From assembly GCA_035455185.1 (NCBI GenBank), contig DATIFQ010000466.1, positions 1 to 18,135 on the forward strand: a stretch of 18,135 bases of DNA, written 5' to 3'. A program made the translations under genes and the position numbers. The DNA is from JAEHDI01 sp035455185. GTDB taxonomy: Bacteria > Acidobacteriota > Terriglobia > Bryobacterales > Bryobacteraceae. Below are positions 6,640-15,350 of this stretch, one piece after another. Positions within the stretch are counted from its first letter, which is position 1, and every line of letters begins with the position of its first letter. The notes under the pieces are model-generated. The model ran no database searches and was not told the origin of the DNA. It saw only the letters and a list, made by a program, of their open reading frames with translations.

Positions 6640-8325
6640 CTAGTCGCGAAGCCCCTGCTCCAGGAACGCTCTCAACCGATGGCTACGGCTGGGGTGGCGG
6701 AGTTTGCGAAGCGCCTTTGCCTCGATCTGGCGGATGCGCTCGCGGGTTACCGCGAAGTACTGTCCGACTTCTTCCAACGTGTGCTCGCTCCCGTCCATGA
6801 GGCCGAATCGCATTTTCACGATCTTTTCTTCGCGGGGGCTTAGCGTCTTGAGGACTTCCGCGGTTTGTTCACGAAGATTCAGGTTGATGACCGCTTCGGA
6901 TGGCGAGATGCCCTGACGATCAACGATGAAGTCGCCGAGGTGCGACTCCTCCTCTTCGCCAACCGGCGTTTCGAGCGAGATCGGTTCCTGCGCGATCCGC
7001 AATACCTTGCGAACCTTGCCTGCCGACATCTCCATCTTCCGGGCCAACTCTTCGGTAGTCGGCTCCCGCCGAAGCTCCTGCTGGAGTTCCCGCTGCGTCC
7101 GTACCAGCTTGTTGATCGTTTCGATCATGTGCACCGGGATCCGGATGGTGCGCGCCTGGTCGGCGATGGCTCGAGTGATGGCCTGACGAACCCACCACGT
7201 CGCGTACGTCGAGAACTTGTAGCCGCGCCGGTAGTCGAACTTGTCCACGGCTTTCATCAGGCCGATATTGCCTTCCTGGATCAGGTCGAGAAACTGAAGG
7301 CCACGATTCGTGTAACGCTTTGCGATCGAAACCACCAGGCGCAGATTCGCCTCGATGAGCTGCTTCTTTGCGGTCTCCGTCTCCAGTTCGCCCCGCTCGA
7401 TGATCTGGAGTGTGCGCCGCAGGTCCAGGGCAGAGGCGCCGCAGTCTTCTTCGAGCTGCTGGAGCCGTTGGGTGGCATGGCGCAGTTCCTTCCGGAGTTC
7501 GCGCACAACCGCCGCACCCTCGTGCCCGTGCTCCTCCAACCGCCGCTGAATACGGGCGATCGTCCGCTCGACGGGTCTGAAATCCTCCACTGCCTGCCGC
7601 ACCAGGTCGGTGAATCGGTTCAGCGCCAGCGGGCTAAACTGAATCTGCCGGCTAATGCGCGAGACCGTCACCAGACTCCTTGCCAGCCCGAAGCGCAGAG
7701 TGCGGTGCTGCTTCGGTTTCATCCCCCGGGAAATCGCCTGGAGTTTTTGGCGAAACTGTTGAGATTTCTTGTACTGTTTTCCGATTTCCGCGATCTGCGC
7801 ATGGAGCTCACTCTTTTGCTTCGCGAGCGAGTCGTCGCTGACGACCATGTCCGGCAGTATCAACAGATCGCGCAATTGCAGCGTGTCACGATCCAGTTCT
7901 TCCCCAATGTGAAGAACCTCGCGGATCACCAGGGCCGATCTCGAGAGAGCGCGGAGCACACTGCGCTGACCACGCTCAATCCTGCGAGCCAGTTCAATTT
8001 CTCCCTCGCGCGTGAGAAGGGGCACCGTACCCATCTCGCGTAGATACATCCGCACGGGGTCGTTGGTCTTTTCGGAGAGCTCTGTGCTGATCTCGAGTTC
8101 GGCGAGTTCCTCGCCTTCTTCGATCTTTTTCTCGAAGTCGAGGCGTGGTTCTTCCAGGATCTCGACGCCAGCGCTGTCCAGGTCGGCGAGAAGCTGGTCC
8201 AGTTCCGCCCCGCCAACCATCTCGTCCGGCAGCAGCTCATTGACTTCGTCGTATAGGACGAAGCCCTTCTCTTTCCCAGTGTCCATGAGCCGCTTGAGCT
8301 GGCCGTATTTTTCTTCGATCACCAA
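6640..8325 (-). CDS. rpoD: RNA polymerase primary sigma factor (sigma-70)
   Basis: The 561-residue protein is the housekeeping sigma factor that directs RNA polymerase to most promoters. Region 1.1 spans about residues 1-80 (acidic, EKKIEEGEELAELE), region 1.2 begins at DPVRMYLREMGTVPLLTREG (89-108), and a charged non-conserved region runs from about 130 to 310. Region 2 starts with AKKQLIEANLRLVVSIAKRY and includes the -10 recognition part KFSTYATWWVRQAITRAIAD (370-389). Region 3 is about 398-475. Region 4 ends with the -35 binding helix-turn-helix TLEEVGQYFAVTRERIRQIE (516-535). Complete 1.1 and 1.2 regions separate it from alternative sigma factors. The start is TTG at 8325 or GTG at 8322; AAGGGG lies five or eight bases upstream. 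It follows dnaG by 71 bases, as in the classic macromolecular synthesis operon, but rpsU is absent from this window. Confidence 0.97.
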   Translation of the reverse strand: MVIEEKYGQLKRLMDTGKEKGFVLYDEVNELLPDEMVGGAELDQLLADLDSAGVEILEEPRLDFEKKIEEGEELAELEISTELSEKTNDPVRMYLREMGTVPLLTREGEIELARRIERGQRSVLRALSRSALVIREVLHIGEELDRDTLQLRDLLILPDMVVSDDSLAKQKSELHAQIAEIGKQYKKSQQFRQKLQAISRGMKPKQHRTLRFGLARSLVTVSRISRQIQFSPLALNRFTDLVRQAVEDFRPVERTIARIQRRLEEHGHEGAAVVRELRKELRHATQRLQQLEEDCGASALDLRRTLQIIERGELETETAKKQLIEANLRLVVSIAKRYTNRGLQFLDLIQEGNIGLMKAVDKFDYRRGYKFSTYATWWVRQAITRAIADQARTIRIPVHMIETINKLVRTQRELQQELRREPTTEELARKMEMSAGKVRKVLRIAQEPISLETPVGEEEESHLGDFIVDRQGISPSEAVINLNLREQTAEVLKTLSPREEKIVKMRFGLMDGSEHTLEEVGQYFAVTRERIRQIEAKALRKLRHPSRSHRLRAFLEQGLRD

Positions 8326-8367
8326 GAGAACCCCTTCCCGCCAGCAACCCTGAATCCAACTCTCAAC

Positions 8368-8373
8368 ATTCTA
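8368..8373 (-). promoter_or_regulatory. Possible internal -10 element for rpoD
   Basis: The minus strand of the 71-base dnaG-rpoD gap contains TAGAAT (five of six matches to TATAAT) about 43 bases before the rpoD start. No clear -35 box stands 16-18 bases upstream. Internal rpoD promoters are known in other bacteria, so it is worth noting, but the evidence is weak. Confidence 0.25.
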
Positions 8374-8396
8374 CAATATGCTGCCGCTCGCCACCC

Positions 8397-10136
8397 CTAG
8401 ACGCGTTCGGCCCGGCTCAGCTCCTCCGCCAGCCGCAGGGCCTCTTCCATTCTGCCCTCACGCTCCGCCTCCTTGACCCGGGATCTCAGCTCCGCCCGTT
8501 TTCCCTCCCGGGCCTCGACCTCCAATGCCCGGACGCACGCCAGCGCCTGCTCCCGTGTATAGCTCCCCTCACCCAATTCATCGGCAAACACCACCGAGGC
8601 GAGTAGAGCCTTGTCCCCGTCGTCCAGGCGGGCTTCCAGCTCTGAGAAGCCGAACTCCGGCCGACTCTCGTGCAGCGTGAACAGTGTTCGGAAAATCCGG
8701 CTTGCCGGCGACTTCTCTAATTGCGGGATTTGCGAAAGCGCCGGGACGATCTCTCCGCGAATATCGCGGTTCGCCAACAGCGCATTCAGTAACAACTGTT
8801 CCACCGCGCGTATGGGTTCGCGGTCCACCTGCATTGGCCTGTCGCTGCGATTGGCGGCCGACTTTCGGAAGTGCTCCAGCACAAGACCCTGCTCGACGCC
8901 CAGATACGTGGCGACGTCACTCGCAATCGCGGCCCGCTCCAGCTTGTCCGGCATCCGCTGGATCGCCGGTAGCAGAAATTGAAGCGCCGCTACACGGCCC
9001 TCTGCATTCCGCATGTCGAACCGCGCCCGCGCCCGGTCCGCCAGCCAGTAGAAATATCCAGGCGCTTTTTCCATCCTGCTACGGTACGCATCCGCGCCGT
9101 GCTCTTTGACGTATTCGTCCGGATCCAGGCCCCCTTCGAGGTGCAGCACCCGGACGTGCATGCCTTCTTCCAGGAGCATCTGGATGGAGCGCTCGGCGGC
9201 GCTTGCCCCCGCCGTATCGGGGTCGAAGTTCACCACGATTCGCTCGGAATGCCGCTTCAGCGCGCGCACCTGCGTGGACGTCAGCGCCGTTCCGCAGCTC
9301 GCCACCACCTCGTGCACGCCCGCGCCGAATACTCCGACGACGTCCATGTAGCCTTCCACGAGGATAGTGCGATCAAGCTTGCGAATCGTTTCTTTGGCTC
9401 GGTGAAGATTGTACAGAACGTAGCTTTTCCGATAGATCGGGGTCTCGGGCGAATTCAGGTACTTCGGCTCGTCGTTGGCCGCGAGCGCCCGGCCGCCGAA
9501 TCCGATGATCTTCCCCGACTCGTTGTGAATCGGGAACATGAGGCGGCCGCGGAAACGGTCAAAGAACCCTCCGCCCTCCTGCCGCCGCAGCAGCAAGCCT
9601 GACGCCTCCATCTGCTCCGCGCTGAAACCCTCGCGCTCAAAGCGCCGCACAAGGTCCTGCCCGGAACGCTCCGAAAGACCGATGCCGAACTCCTCCGCGA
9701 GTGAGGGCGGGACGCCACGTCTGCCGAGGTACTGCCGCGCTTCCGCTCCCGGCGCGCCGCCGAGATTCGTCTGGAAAGCGCGTGCCGCGATTTCATGCAT
9801 CTGATACAGCGATGCCCGCAGCTTTGAGTCTTCGTCGGCGTACTCCGCCCGTTTCGGCATCGGGATGCCGTTGCGGTCGGCGACGAGCTTCAGCGCCTCA
9901 TAGAAACTGAGGCGCTCCACTTCCATCACGAACTTCAGCACGTCGCCGCCCACGCCGCATCCGAAGCACTTATAGAACTGGTGCGCCTGATGAACCGAAA
10001 ACGACGGTGTCTTCTCGGTGTGGAACGGGCAGAGCCCCATGTAGCGCGGGCCCGCCCCCACGCGTCTCAGGCGCACGTACTCCCCGATGACCTTGACGAT
10101 GTCGACCGACGACTTCAGTTGCTCAACGAAGTCCAT
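8397..10136 (-). CDS. dnaG: DNA primase
   Basis: The 579-residue protein makes the RNA primers for replication forks, working with the DnaB helicase. The N-terminal zinc domain shows GLCPFHTEKTPSFSV and YKCFGCGVGGD, with ligands Cys36, His39, Cys57 and Cys60. The catalytic core includes the conserved FRGRLMFPI, and NSPETPIYRK. The TOPRIM fold carries Glu261 in LVEGYMDV, the Asp305/Asp307 pair in NFDPDTAG, and LDPDEYV at 337-343. The C-terminal 180 residues are the divergent helicase-interaction region and end in a Glu/Arg-rich helix. All catalytic and zinc residues are present. The ATG lies 22 bases inside the 3' end of the upstream YfhO-family gene and has only a weak ribosome site (CCGG), so translation is probably coupled to that gene. 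rpoD follows directly. Confidence 0.97.
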   Translation of the reverse strand: MDFVEQLKSSVDIVKVIGEYVRLRRVGAGPRYMGLCPFHTEKTPSFSVHQAHQFYKCFGCGVGGDVLKFVMEVERLSFYEALKLVADRNGIPMPKRAEYADEDSKLRASLYQMHEIAARAFQTNLGGAPGAEARQYLGRRGVPPSLAEEFGIGLSERSGQDLVRRFEREGFSAEQMEASGLLLRRQEGGGFFDRFRGRLMFPIHNESGKIIGFGGRALAANDEPKYLNSPETPIYRKSYVLYNLHRAKETIRKLDRTILVEGYMDVVGVFGAGVHEVVASCGTALTSTQVRALKRHSERIVVNFDPDTAGASAAERSIQMLLEEGMHVRVLHLEGGLDPDEYVKEHGADAYRSRMEKAPGYFYWLADRARARFDMRNAEGRVAALQFLLPAIQRMPDKLERAAIASDVATYLGVEQGLVLEHFRKSAANRSDRPMQVDREPIRAVEQLLLNALLANRDIRGEIVPALSQIPQLEKSPASRIFRTLFTLHESRPEFGFSELEARLDDGDKALLASVVFADELGEGSYTREQALACVRALEVEAREGKRAELRSRVKEAEREGRMEEALRLAEELSRAERV

Positions 10137-12250
10137 CCGGATGTCGCGGCCCCACTCACCGCGGTTCGCTTCCGTCTATTATCACCGAACACAAACGCCG
10201 GGAAGAGCAGCGCCCAGCCGGCTGCGCTCAGCGTCGCTCCACGCCAGAGGATCGCCGGCTCGAAGCGCATCTCAATCCGATGCCGTCCTGCGTCCACGGG
10301 CATTCCTCGAAAGGCGACGTTCGTCAACACAACCGGTCGCTCGCGGCCGTCCACGAAAGCTCGCCAGCCCGGGTAGTACGTTTCCGACGTCACCAGGAAG
10401 GCAGGCGCCGCGCTTTCGACTTCCAGTGTGATACTGCGGGGTTCGTACTTGATCAGCCGAATGGCGCCGCCCGGCTGTCCGGCGCTGCCCGGAAACTCGA
10501 CAGGTTCCTCCACCACCGCGACTTCCGCCGGCCGGAATTCCGCCGAGCGCAATTCCGAGAGGGCCTCCTCCATGTTTCCGGCGTGCTGAATCCGGTCAAC
10601 CAGGAAGAACCTCGGCAAGGCGTCGCGGTTCTCGTAGACCGTCCGACCGGGGATCTCAGCCACCGGCACAAGGCCTCTATCCCGCGTCTCGCCGACCGGC
10701 GTCCGCGACAGAAGGTACCGCACGTTCATCAAATCCAGCACCCGCGATTCCGGCTTCAAAACCTGGTAGTACCGTCCCCAGCGCTCGCCTCCGGTAAACG
10801 TAAGCCTTACTTGCATGAACCGTATCAGTGCAAAAGGATCGTTCCCGTTGGCCGTCGGGACCTCCGTCAGAGCTGCTCCGTGCGCCCAGTTCATCGAGTC
10901 GTCGATGGTGTCGATTCGCCACGGCGGCTTTGACCGTCCCGTCAGGTACCGCACTCTCGCAAGTACTTCCGTGCTGCCGTCGAAGCTCGAGTACGTCAGG
11001 CCAGGCTCTGTGGCGAGCGAGCCGGTGTTCAAATTCCGGCCCGAGCCCGCCGCCGTCAGTTCCACCGCCGCCACCGCGACGAGCAATCCGCCGGCAAGCG
11101 GTTTTCGGAAAATAGCGAATCGGTCCGCTCCAAGTCCCGCCAGCACGGCCACTCCCAGCACAAACGCGGCCATCGCGAATTCCGGGTAGACGGAGGACTT
11201 CATAATGTTGGGCAACACCCGGAACGCAACCTTGCCCACGGGCGTCGAAGCACCCAGCATCCAGAGAATTGAAATGACCAGAGCGATACTGAAGAGTCTC
11301 ACCTGCCGGTCCCGCCGAAAAATGACCGCAGCGAGCGCCAACACCAGCCCCGAGATCCCGCAAAAAAGATACAAGAATGTCGGCTGCCAGGGGTGCGCGT
11401 ATGTGGAGAGATCGAAGATCCCGTAATAGTTCGGCGCTACCAGCGACACCAGGCTCGCCAGTGGAAGACCTCCGCCGTCGCCGATCCAGTCACTGCGGTA
11501 TTTCGCCACGCTGAGCCGTGTTAGTTCAGCGGTCGGCAACACCTGCACCGCGGCCAGCAGCAGGCTCCACACTGCCGCAAGCGCCATCGGCACAACGGTC
11601 TTTCTCCACCCCGCTAGGAGGCCCACGATCATCGTCGACGCCGCAACGACGAACGTCACCGCCGGGAATCCGGCTAGTATCGCCATCGACAGGCTAGCCG
11701 CCAGCGCTGCCGTCCACCGCCAGGAGAATCCCCGGCTCAGTGAAACTGCGCTCAGCCAAGCGAGCGGCATCCATGCCGCTGCATCCATCGCGCCCAGGTG
11801 TTGTGTTTGGGATGCGAAATAGCCGCCGAGTTGAAACACGGTGCCGCCGAATAGAGCAGCCGTCACCGAAGTGCCCATGCGTCTCAGCAGCAGGTAAGCC
11901 AGCACACCGCCCAGGAACACATGCAGCACGAGCTGCCATTCGAGGAAGTAGAGCAGATTGCCGCCGCCGGCCAGATTGCTCAGCCAGACCGTCACGAGCG
12001 TCGGTGGATAGAAAAGCTGCGTGGTCAGGTTCGCGTAGATCGGCATACCGCAGTAGGTGTATGGGTCCCACAGCGGCAGCCCTCCGTTGCGGAACGCCCG
12101 CGCCACGAACTCGATCTGCGGCAGATGGTAGTACCGCAGATCCCATGGAATTACGTAACGACTGTCTAGGAGAACCTGCCGGTAAAACACCAGCACTTCC
12201 ACCAGCAGCACAGCGGACGGGACCACTCGGAGTGCAAGTCGGCGCGTCAC
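10115..12250 (-). CDS. YfhO-family multi-pass membrane protein
   Basis: The 711-residue protein has the layout of the YfhO family, large GT-C-fold membrane proteins that in Bacillus are linked to glycosylation of lipoteichoic acid. After the first helix comes the family signature PWDLRYYHLPQIEFVARAF, then GGLPLWDPYTYCGMPIYAN, the periplasmic loop where the likely catalytic Asp sits. About a dozen hydrophobic helices follow up to roughly residue 400. The C-terminal third is a periplasmic domain with NVRYLLSRTPVG and the typical YYPGWRAFVDGRERPV and AGRHRIEMRFEP. The start is GTG at 12250, with GAGGGG five bases upstream. The 3' end overlaps dnaG by 22 bases. It is somewhat shorter than common members (about 800 or more residues). 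The glycan substrate is unknown; sequence only supports the family. Confidence 0.85.
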   Translation of the reverse strand: MTRRLALRVVPSAVLLVEVLVFYRQVLLDSRYVIPWDLRYYHLPQIEFVARAFRNGGLPLWDPYTYCGMPIYANLTTQLFYPPTLVTVWLSNLAGGGNLLYFLEWQLVLHVFLGGVLAYLLLRRMGTSVTAALFGGTVFQLGGYFASQTQHLGAMDAAAWMPLAWLSAVSLSRGFSWRWTAALAASLSMAILAGFPAVTFVVAASTMIVGLLAGWRKTVVPMALAAVWSLLLAAVQVLPTAELTRLSVAKYRSDWIGDGGGLPLASLVSLVAPNYYGIFDLSTYAHPWQPTFLYLFCGISGLVLALAAVIFRRDRQVRLFSIALVISILWMLGASTPVGKVAFRVLPNIMKSSVYPEFAMAAFVLGVAVLAGLGADRFAIFRKPLAGGLLVAVAAVELTAAGSGRNLNTGSLATEPGLTYSSFDGSTEVLARVRYLTGRSKPPWRIDTIDDSMNWAHGAALTEVPTANGNDPFALIRFMQVRLTFTGGERWGRYYQVLKPESRVLDLMNVRYLLSRTPVGETRDRGLVPVAEIPGRTVYENRDALPRFFLVDRIQHAGNMEEALSELRSAEFRPAEVAVVEEPVEFPGSAGQPGGAIRLIKYEPRSITLEVESAAPAFLVTSETYYPGWRAFVDGRERPVVLTNVAFRGMPVDAGRHRIEMRFEPAILWRGATLSAAGWALLFPAFVFGDNRRKRTAVSGAATSGWTSLSN

Positions 12251-12300
12251 GGGAACCCCTCAGGGTAACAGGAAACACACCGTGGATTGACGCCGCGCTC

Positions 12301-12819
12301 CTACCGTTTGCGGAGGATGGAGAGGTGATCGCGGTGCTTTGATCGCAGGGCGATAAAGTCCCGGTGGTCCAATTTGAGCTCGCTCGCGATCTGGCGAATG
12401 ACGTTGTCTTCCTCCATCGAAATCAGCCCCTCGGCGGCAGCAACAGAGAACAGGCAGTCGAGGATCGTCAGTTTCTGCTCGCGGGTCGCGATGCTCCCGA
12501 ACTCCCGCGTGACGACGAAGTCCTCCGTCGCCCCGAACAGCTTGTTCTGTGTTTTGGCGATCTGAACGACAAGGATCGCCTGTTCCTCGGGAAGCCCACC
12601 GTGTTCGACGACGATGCGCTCCATGGCGCGGGTCTCCAACTCGCTGATGTGGAGGTCCGCCCGCGCAGCCCGGGCGAGAACGTAGGCGAACGCGGCGATG
12701 TAACGCGCCTGATCGAAGTCCATGCGATCGAGGGCGTCGGTAATCTTGCGGACCGTTTCTGTTTCGGGTGTTCCGGACGGCGGCTCCGTCTCGAGCCCCA
12801 GGAATTTCAGGATCGACAT
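12301..12819 (-). CDS. TerB-like protein
   Basis: The 172-residue, mainly helical and acidic protein resembles the TerB/DjlA-N domain family: two related helical halves, each with an acidic turn. The first is YIAAFAYVLARAARADLHIS followed by ELETRAMERIV; the second is ILDCLFSVAAAEGLIS followed by EEDNVIRQIASEL. These D/E-x-x-I-S-x-x-E patterns are the family's usual signature and may bind metal ions. There is no signal peptide or membrane segment, so it is cytoplasmic. Despite the family name, nothing here indicates tellurite resistance, as no other ter genes are near. It lies 54 bases after the Tat-oxidoreductase gene and 50 bases before the YfhO-family gene, all on the same strand. The ribosome site (ACGAGAG) is weak. 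Confidence 0.78.
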   Translation of the reverse strand: MSILKFLGLETEPPSGTPETETVRKITDALDRMDFDQARYIAAFAYVLARAARADLHISELETRAMERIVVEHGGLPEEQAILVVQIAKTQNKLFGATEDFVVTREFGSIATREQKLTILDCLFSVAAAEGLISMEEDNVIRQIASELKLDHRDFIALRSKHRDHLSILRKR

Positions 12820-12873
12820 TCGGCTCTCGTAACTACCTTAGCGCGTCGGGCAGCGAAGCTGTTCAGAGCGAAC

Positions 12874-14178
12874 TCACGCGAGCGACCAGGGCTTTCGGTA
12901 GGGGTACGTGATGAAACGATCCGCCTCGGGCAGGCCGGTCGCGCGCTCGGTGGCGGCGTCCCACTCGATCTTGCGGCCGGTGCGCAAGGCGACATTGCCG
13001 AGGTGCGCAACGGTTGAGACGAAATGTCCGAGTTCTACGTTTTCGACGGGGTCCTGGCGGGAGCGAACGCAGTCCAGGAAATTGCGGACGTGGGCGGGAC
13101 GGCCGTCGGCGGTGCGATCCTGCGGGTTGACCTTCCTTGTCCACTCGCCCAGGGTCTTTTTCTTCGGTTCCGCGTGGATCTCCCAGCCGTCCGCGTCGAG
13201 GATCAGGGTACCTTCCGTGCCGCTAAAGGACAGTCCATGCGGGCGCCCCCCGGGACCGATGCCGCCGAGCAGTTGATGTTCCCAGACGAGAGTGTAGGAG
13301 GAGAAGTCGTAGACGGCGATCTGGGTGTCGGGGGTCTCGGAGTTGTCGTCGACAACGAATTTTCCGCCGGAGGAGGTCACGGAGCGGGGCGGCTCCGGTC
13401 CCATGGCCCAGAGGGCGATGTTAATGAGGTGCACGCCCCAGTCGGTCATGAGGCCGCCTGCATAATCCCAGAACCAGCGAAAGTTGAAGTGAAAGCGATT
13501 CTTGTTGAAGGGTCGTTCCGGGGCGGGGCCGAGCCACATGTTGTAGTCGACGCTGGGTGGCGGATCGCTGTCGGCGGGCTTGCCGATGCCGCCGACCCAG
13601 TCGAGATACGCCCAGGCTCGTACCTGGCGGATGCGGCCGAGCTTGCCGGAACGAACGAAGTCGACCGCTTCCTGGTAGTGGGGGCCGCTGCGCCACTGCG
13701 TGCCCATCTGTACGATGCGCTTGTGATTCCGGGTGGCGGTCACCATCGCCCGGCCCTCGCCGATGGAGGTCGCCAGCGGTTTCTCGACGTAAACGTCCTT
13801 GCCGGCCTGGCAAGCGTAGATGGCGGGCAGCGCGTGCCAGTGGTCGGGTGTGCAGATGAGGCAGACGTCGATGTCCTTGCGGTCGATTACGCGGCGGAAG
13901 TCCTTGACAGTGTCGGGCGTTGTCTGGCGATGCTTTTCGACCAGGCTGGCGCGTTTGGCGATACGTTCGTCGTCGATATCGCAGACGATGGGGCAGTCTA
14001 CCTCGGGATTCAGGAAGAATGTTGGCAAGTCGGCGCCCGAGATGCCGCCACAGCCGATGAGACCGACGCGGATCCTGTCGCTGGGAGCGGCGGTGGCGAA
14101 GGAGCGAATGAATGCCGGGGCGGCGCCAAGCGCGGTGGCGGAGCGGCCAAGGAATGACCGGCGGGTAGTGTCGGACAT
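12874..14178 (-). CDS. Tat-exported Gfo/Idh/MocA family oxidoreductase
   Basis: The 434-residue protein begins with a twin-arginine signal, TTRRSFLGRSATALGAAPAF (residues 4-23), so it is probably exported folded with its NAD(P) bound. The Rossmann fold starts at IRVGLIGCGGISGADLPTFF (G-x-G-x-x-x-G). The TPDHWHA motif and VYVEKPLATS give the family Lys133, and GGLMTDWGVHLINIALW gives Asp246 and His250, the D-x3-H catalytic pair. The C-terminal HVRNFLDCVRSRQDPV and GHFVSTVAHLGNVAL are typical of the secreted group abundant in Acidobacteria, Planctomycetes and Bacteroidetes. Members act on sugars or glycosides in the periplasm; the substrate is not known here. AGGAGG stands eight bases before the ATG. 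It is clearly a different subfamily from the cytoplasmic oxidoreductase at 4869-5963. Confidence 0.92.
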   Translation of the reverse strand: MSDTTRRSFLGRSATALGAAPAFIRSFATAAPSDRIRVGLIGCGGISGADLPTFFLNPEVDCPIVCDIDDERIAKRASLVEKHRQTTPDTVKDFRRVIDRKDIDVCLICTPDHWHALPAIYACQAGKDVYVEKPLATSIGEGRAMVTATRNHKRIVQMGTQWRSGPHYQEAVDFVRSGKLGRIRQVRAWAYLDWVGGIGKPADSDPPPSVDYNMWLGPAPERPFNKNRFHFNFRWFWDYAGGLMTDWGVHLINIALWAMGPEPPRSVTSSGGKFVVDDNSETPDTQIAVYDFSSYTLVWEHQLLGGIGPGGRPHGLSFSGTEGTLILDADGWEIHAEPKKKTLGEWTRKVNPQDRTADGRPAHVRNFLDCVRSRQDPVENVELGHFVSTVAHLGNVALRTGRKIEWDAATERATGLPEADRFITYPYRKPWSLA

Positions 14179-14186
14179 GGGTGGAG

Positions 14187-14192
14187 CCTCCT
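14187..14192 (-). promoter_or_regulatory. Ribosome binding site of the Tat-oxidoreductase
   Basis: The minus strand reads AGGAGG eight bases before the ATG at 14178, a near-ideal site. It fixes the start so that the complete twin-arginine signal is included. Confidence 0.75.
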
Positions 14193-14222
14193 GCGTTTCA
14201 GGGCAGAGTGTATCACGACCGC

Positions 14223-14250
14223 CACAGGCTGAAGCCGGCTGAAGCTTGTG
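14223..14250. repeat. REP-like intergenic hairpin
   Basis: CACAGGCT (14223-14230) can pair with AGCTTGTG (14243-14250), eight pairs with one G-T wobble, around a 12-base loop that itself contains the palindrome GCCGGC. The same stretch can be read as a direct repeat, GGCTGAAGC at 14227-14235 and 14237-14245. It lies in the 149-base gap between the VOC gene and the Tat-oxidoreductase gene, where no other feature is visible. It has no T-run, so it is not a standard terminator; a scattered palindromic repeat is the better guess. Confidence 0.4.
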
Positions 14251-14327
14251 CCACCGAAGGCAGTAAGCAGTCGATTCTCAGAGGCGGTCAGGCTCTACAG
14301 GGCGACGGAGGAAAGTGAAACGGCTCG

Positions 14328-15236
14328 TCACCCGGCAGCCGCCCGCTTGAGCGCGGCAATATCGAACTTCTTCATCTTGAGAAAGGCCTGGGTTAAGCGC
14401 GCGGTCCGCTCCCGGTCCTCGCCTCCGAGCAATTCGCGCATAACGGCGGGAGTGATCTGCCATGAGACGCCATACCTGTCCTTCAGCCAGCCGCACTGTT
14501 CGGCTCTCGGGTCCGCCGAGAGTTTCCCCCAGAAGTAATCGATCTCTTCTTGGCTATCGCAGGGCACGATGAACGATATCGCCTCGTTGAATGCGAACTG
14601 GTGCGCCCGCGCGGAATCCATCGCGCCGAACTCCTGGCCGAGAAGCGAGAGGTGCGCGTACCGCACGGTGCCTTCCGTGTCCGGATCCTCGCCCTTGCCA
14701 TAACGAGCGAAAACCGTCGCTTTCGTTTCTCCCACCTCCGCGCCATTAGGCGCATTCCTGAACACCGAGGCATAAAAGCTGATCGCTTCTTCGGCCTTGC
14801 CGCACACCTTGCCCACGAACATGAGCACGGGCGTGAACCTCTGCTTGATCTCCATTCCGCCAGCCAATATCACCTGCCATGAAAGCCCGTACCGATCTTC
14901 GAGCCACCCGTACCGCTCGCTAAAGGGATAGCTGTCGAGAGGCATGAGGACCTTCCCGCCAGGAGAGAGCTTCTCCCATATCGCATCTACTTCCTCTTTC
15001 GTTCCGCATTTGGCATGGAAGGACACGGACGGATTGAACTTGAACAAGGGCCCAGCGCCGATCGCCATAAAGGGCTGTCCCGCGAGCTCGAACGACACGA
15101 GGTCGCAATCGCCCGAAGGCGTGCCTGAGAGCCTGGTCACGTTGGTGATCCGGGACCCGGGAAACAAGGACACATACAATTCGGCCGCCTCCCGCGCCTC
15201 CTTATCGAACCACAGATGCGGAGTGATCTTTTGCAC
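14328..15236 (-). CDS. Tandem PhnB-like VOC domain protein
   Basis: The 302-residue protein has two copies of the PhnB-like/3-dmu-9_3-mt domain of the vicinal oxygen chelate superfamily. Copy one covers about residues 1-130 (ITPHLWFDKEAREAAELYVS, then SERYGWLEDRYGLSWQVI). Copy two covers about 133-265 (FTPVLMFVGKVCGKAEEAIS, then EQCGWLKDRYGVSWQITP). The repeated W-L-x-D-R-Y-G-x-S-W-Q motif near the end of each copy is diagnostic. Such proteins are cytoplasmic, often dimeric, and mostly uncharacterised; despite the database name they are not proven methyltransferases. The start is GTG at 15236, as a TAA lies three codons upstream; no clear ribosome site is present. A 149-base gap with a hairpin separates it from the next gene. 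Confidence 0.88.
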   Translation of the reverse strand: MQKITPHLWFDKEAREAAELYVSLFPGSRITNVTRLSGTPSGDCDLVSFELAGQPFMAIGAGPLFKFNPSVSFHAKCGTKEEVDAIWEKLSPGGKVLMPLDSYPFSERYGWLEDRYGLSWQVILAGGMEIKQRFTPVLMFVGKVCGKAEEAISFYASVFRNAPNGAEVGETKATVFARYGKGEDPDTEGTVRYAHLSLLGQEFGAMDSARAHQFAFNEAISFIVPCDSQEEIDYFWGKLSADPRAEQCGWLKDRYGVSWQITPAVMRELLGGEDRERTARLTQAFLKMKKFDIAALKRAAAG

Positions 15237-15350
15237 AATGTTTTAGCCGCCCCAAACAGACGGGCAACGCGCCCCCTCCCTCACCGGAATTATACCGGCA
15301 CGGCGCACTCTAATTCGCGGCGATATGCGACCGGCTTGACCGATTCCTCC

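Noticed and set aside
6865..8043. Long plus-strand open frame of 392 codons opposite rpoD
   Set aside because: It is the antisense of a clear sigma-70 gene; such frames are common in GC-rich DNA, and its translation has no recognisable domain.
12301..12819. Tellurite resistance locus
   Set aside because: Only a single TerB-like gene is present; terC, terD, terE, terZ or terA are not in the window.
13024..14157. Plus-strand open frame of 377 codons opposite the Tat-oxidoreductase
   Set aside because: The opposite strand encodes an intact protein with a Tat signal, Rossmann fold and catalytic residues; the antisense reading is low-complexity Gly/Val/Asp-rich.
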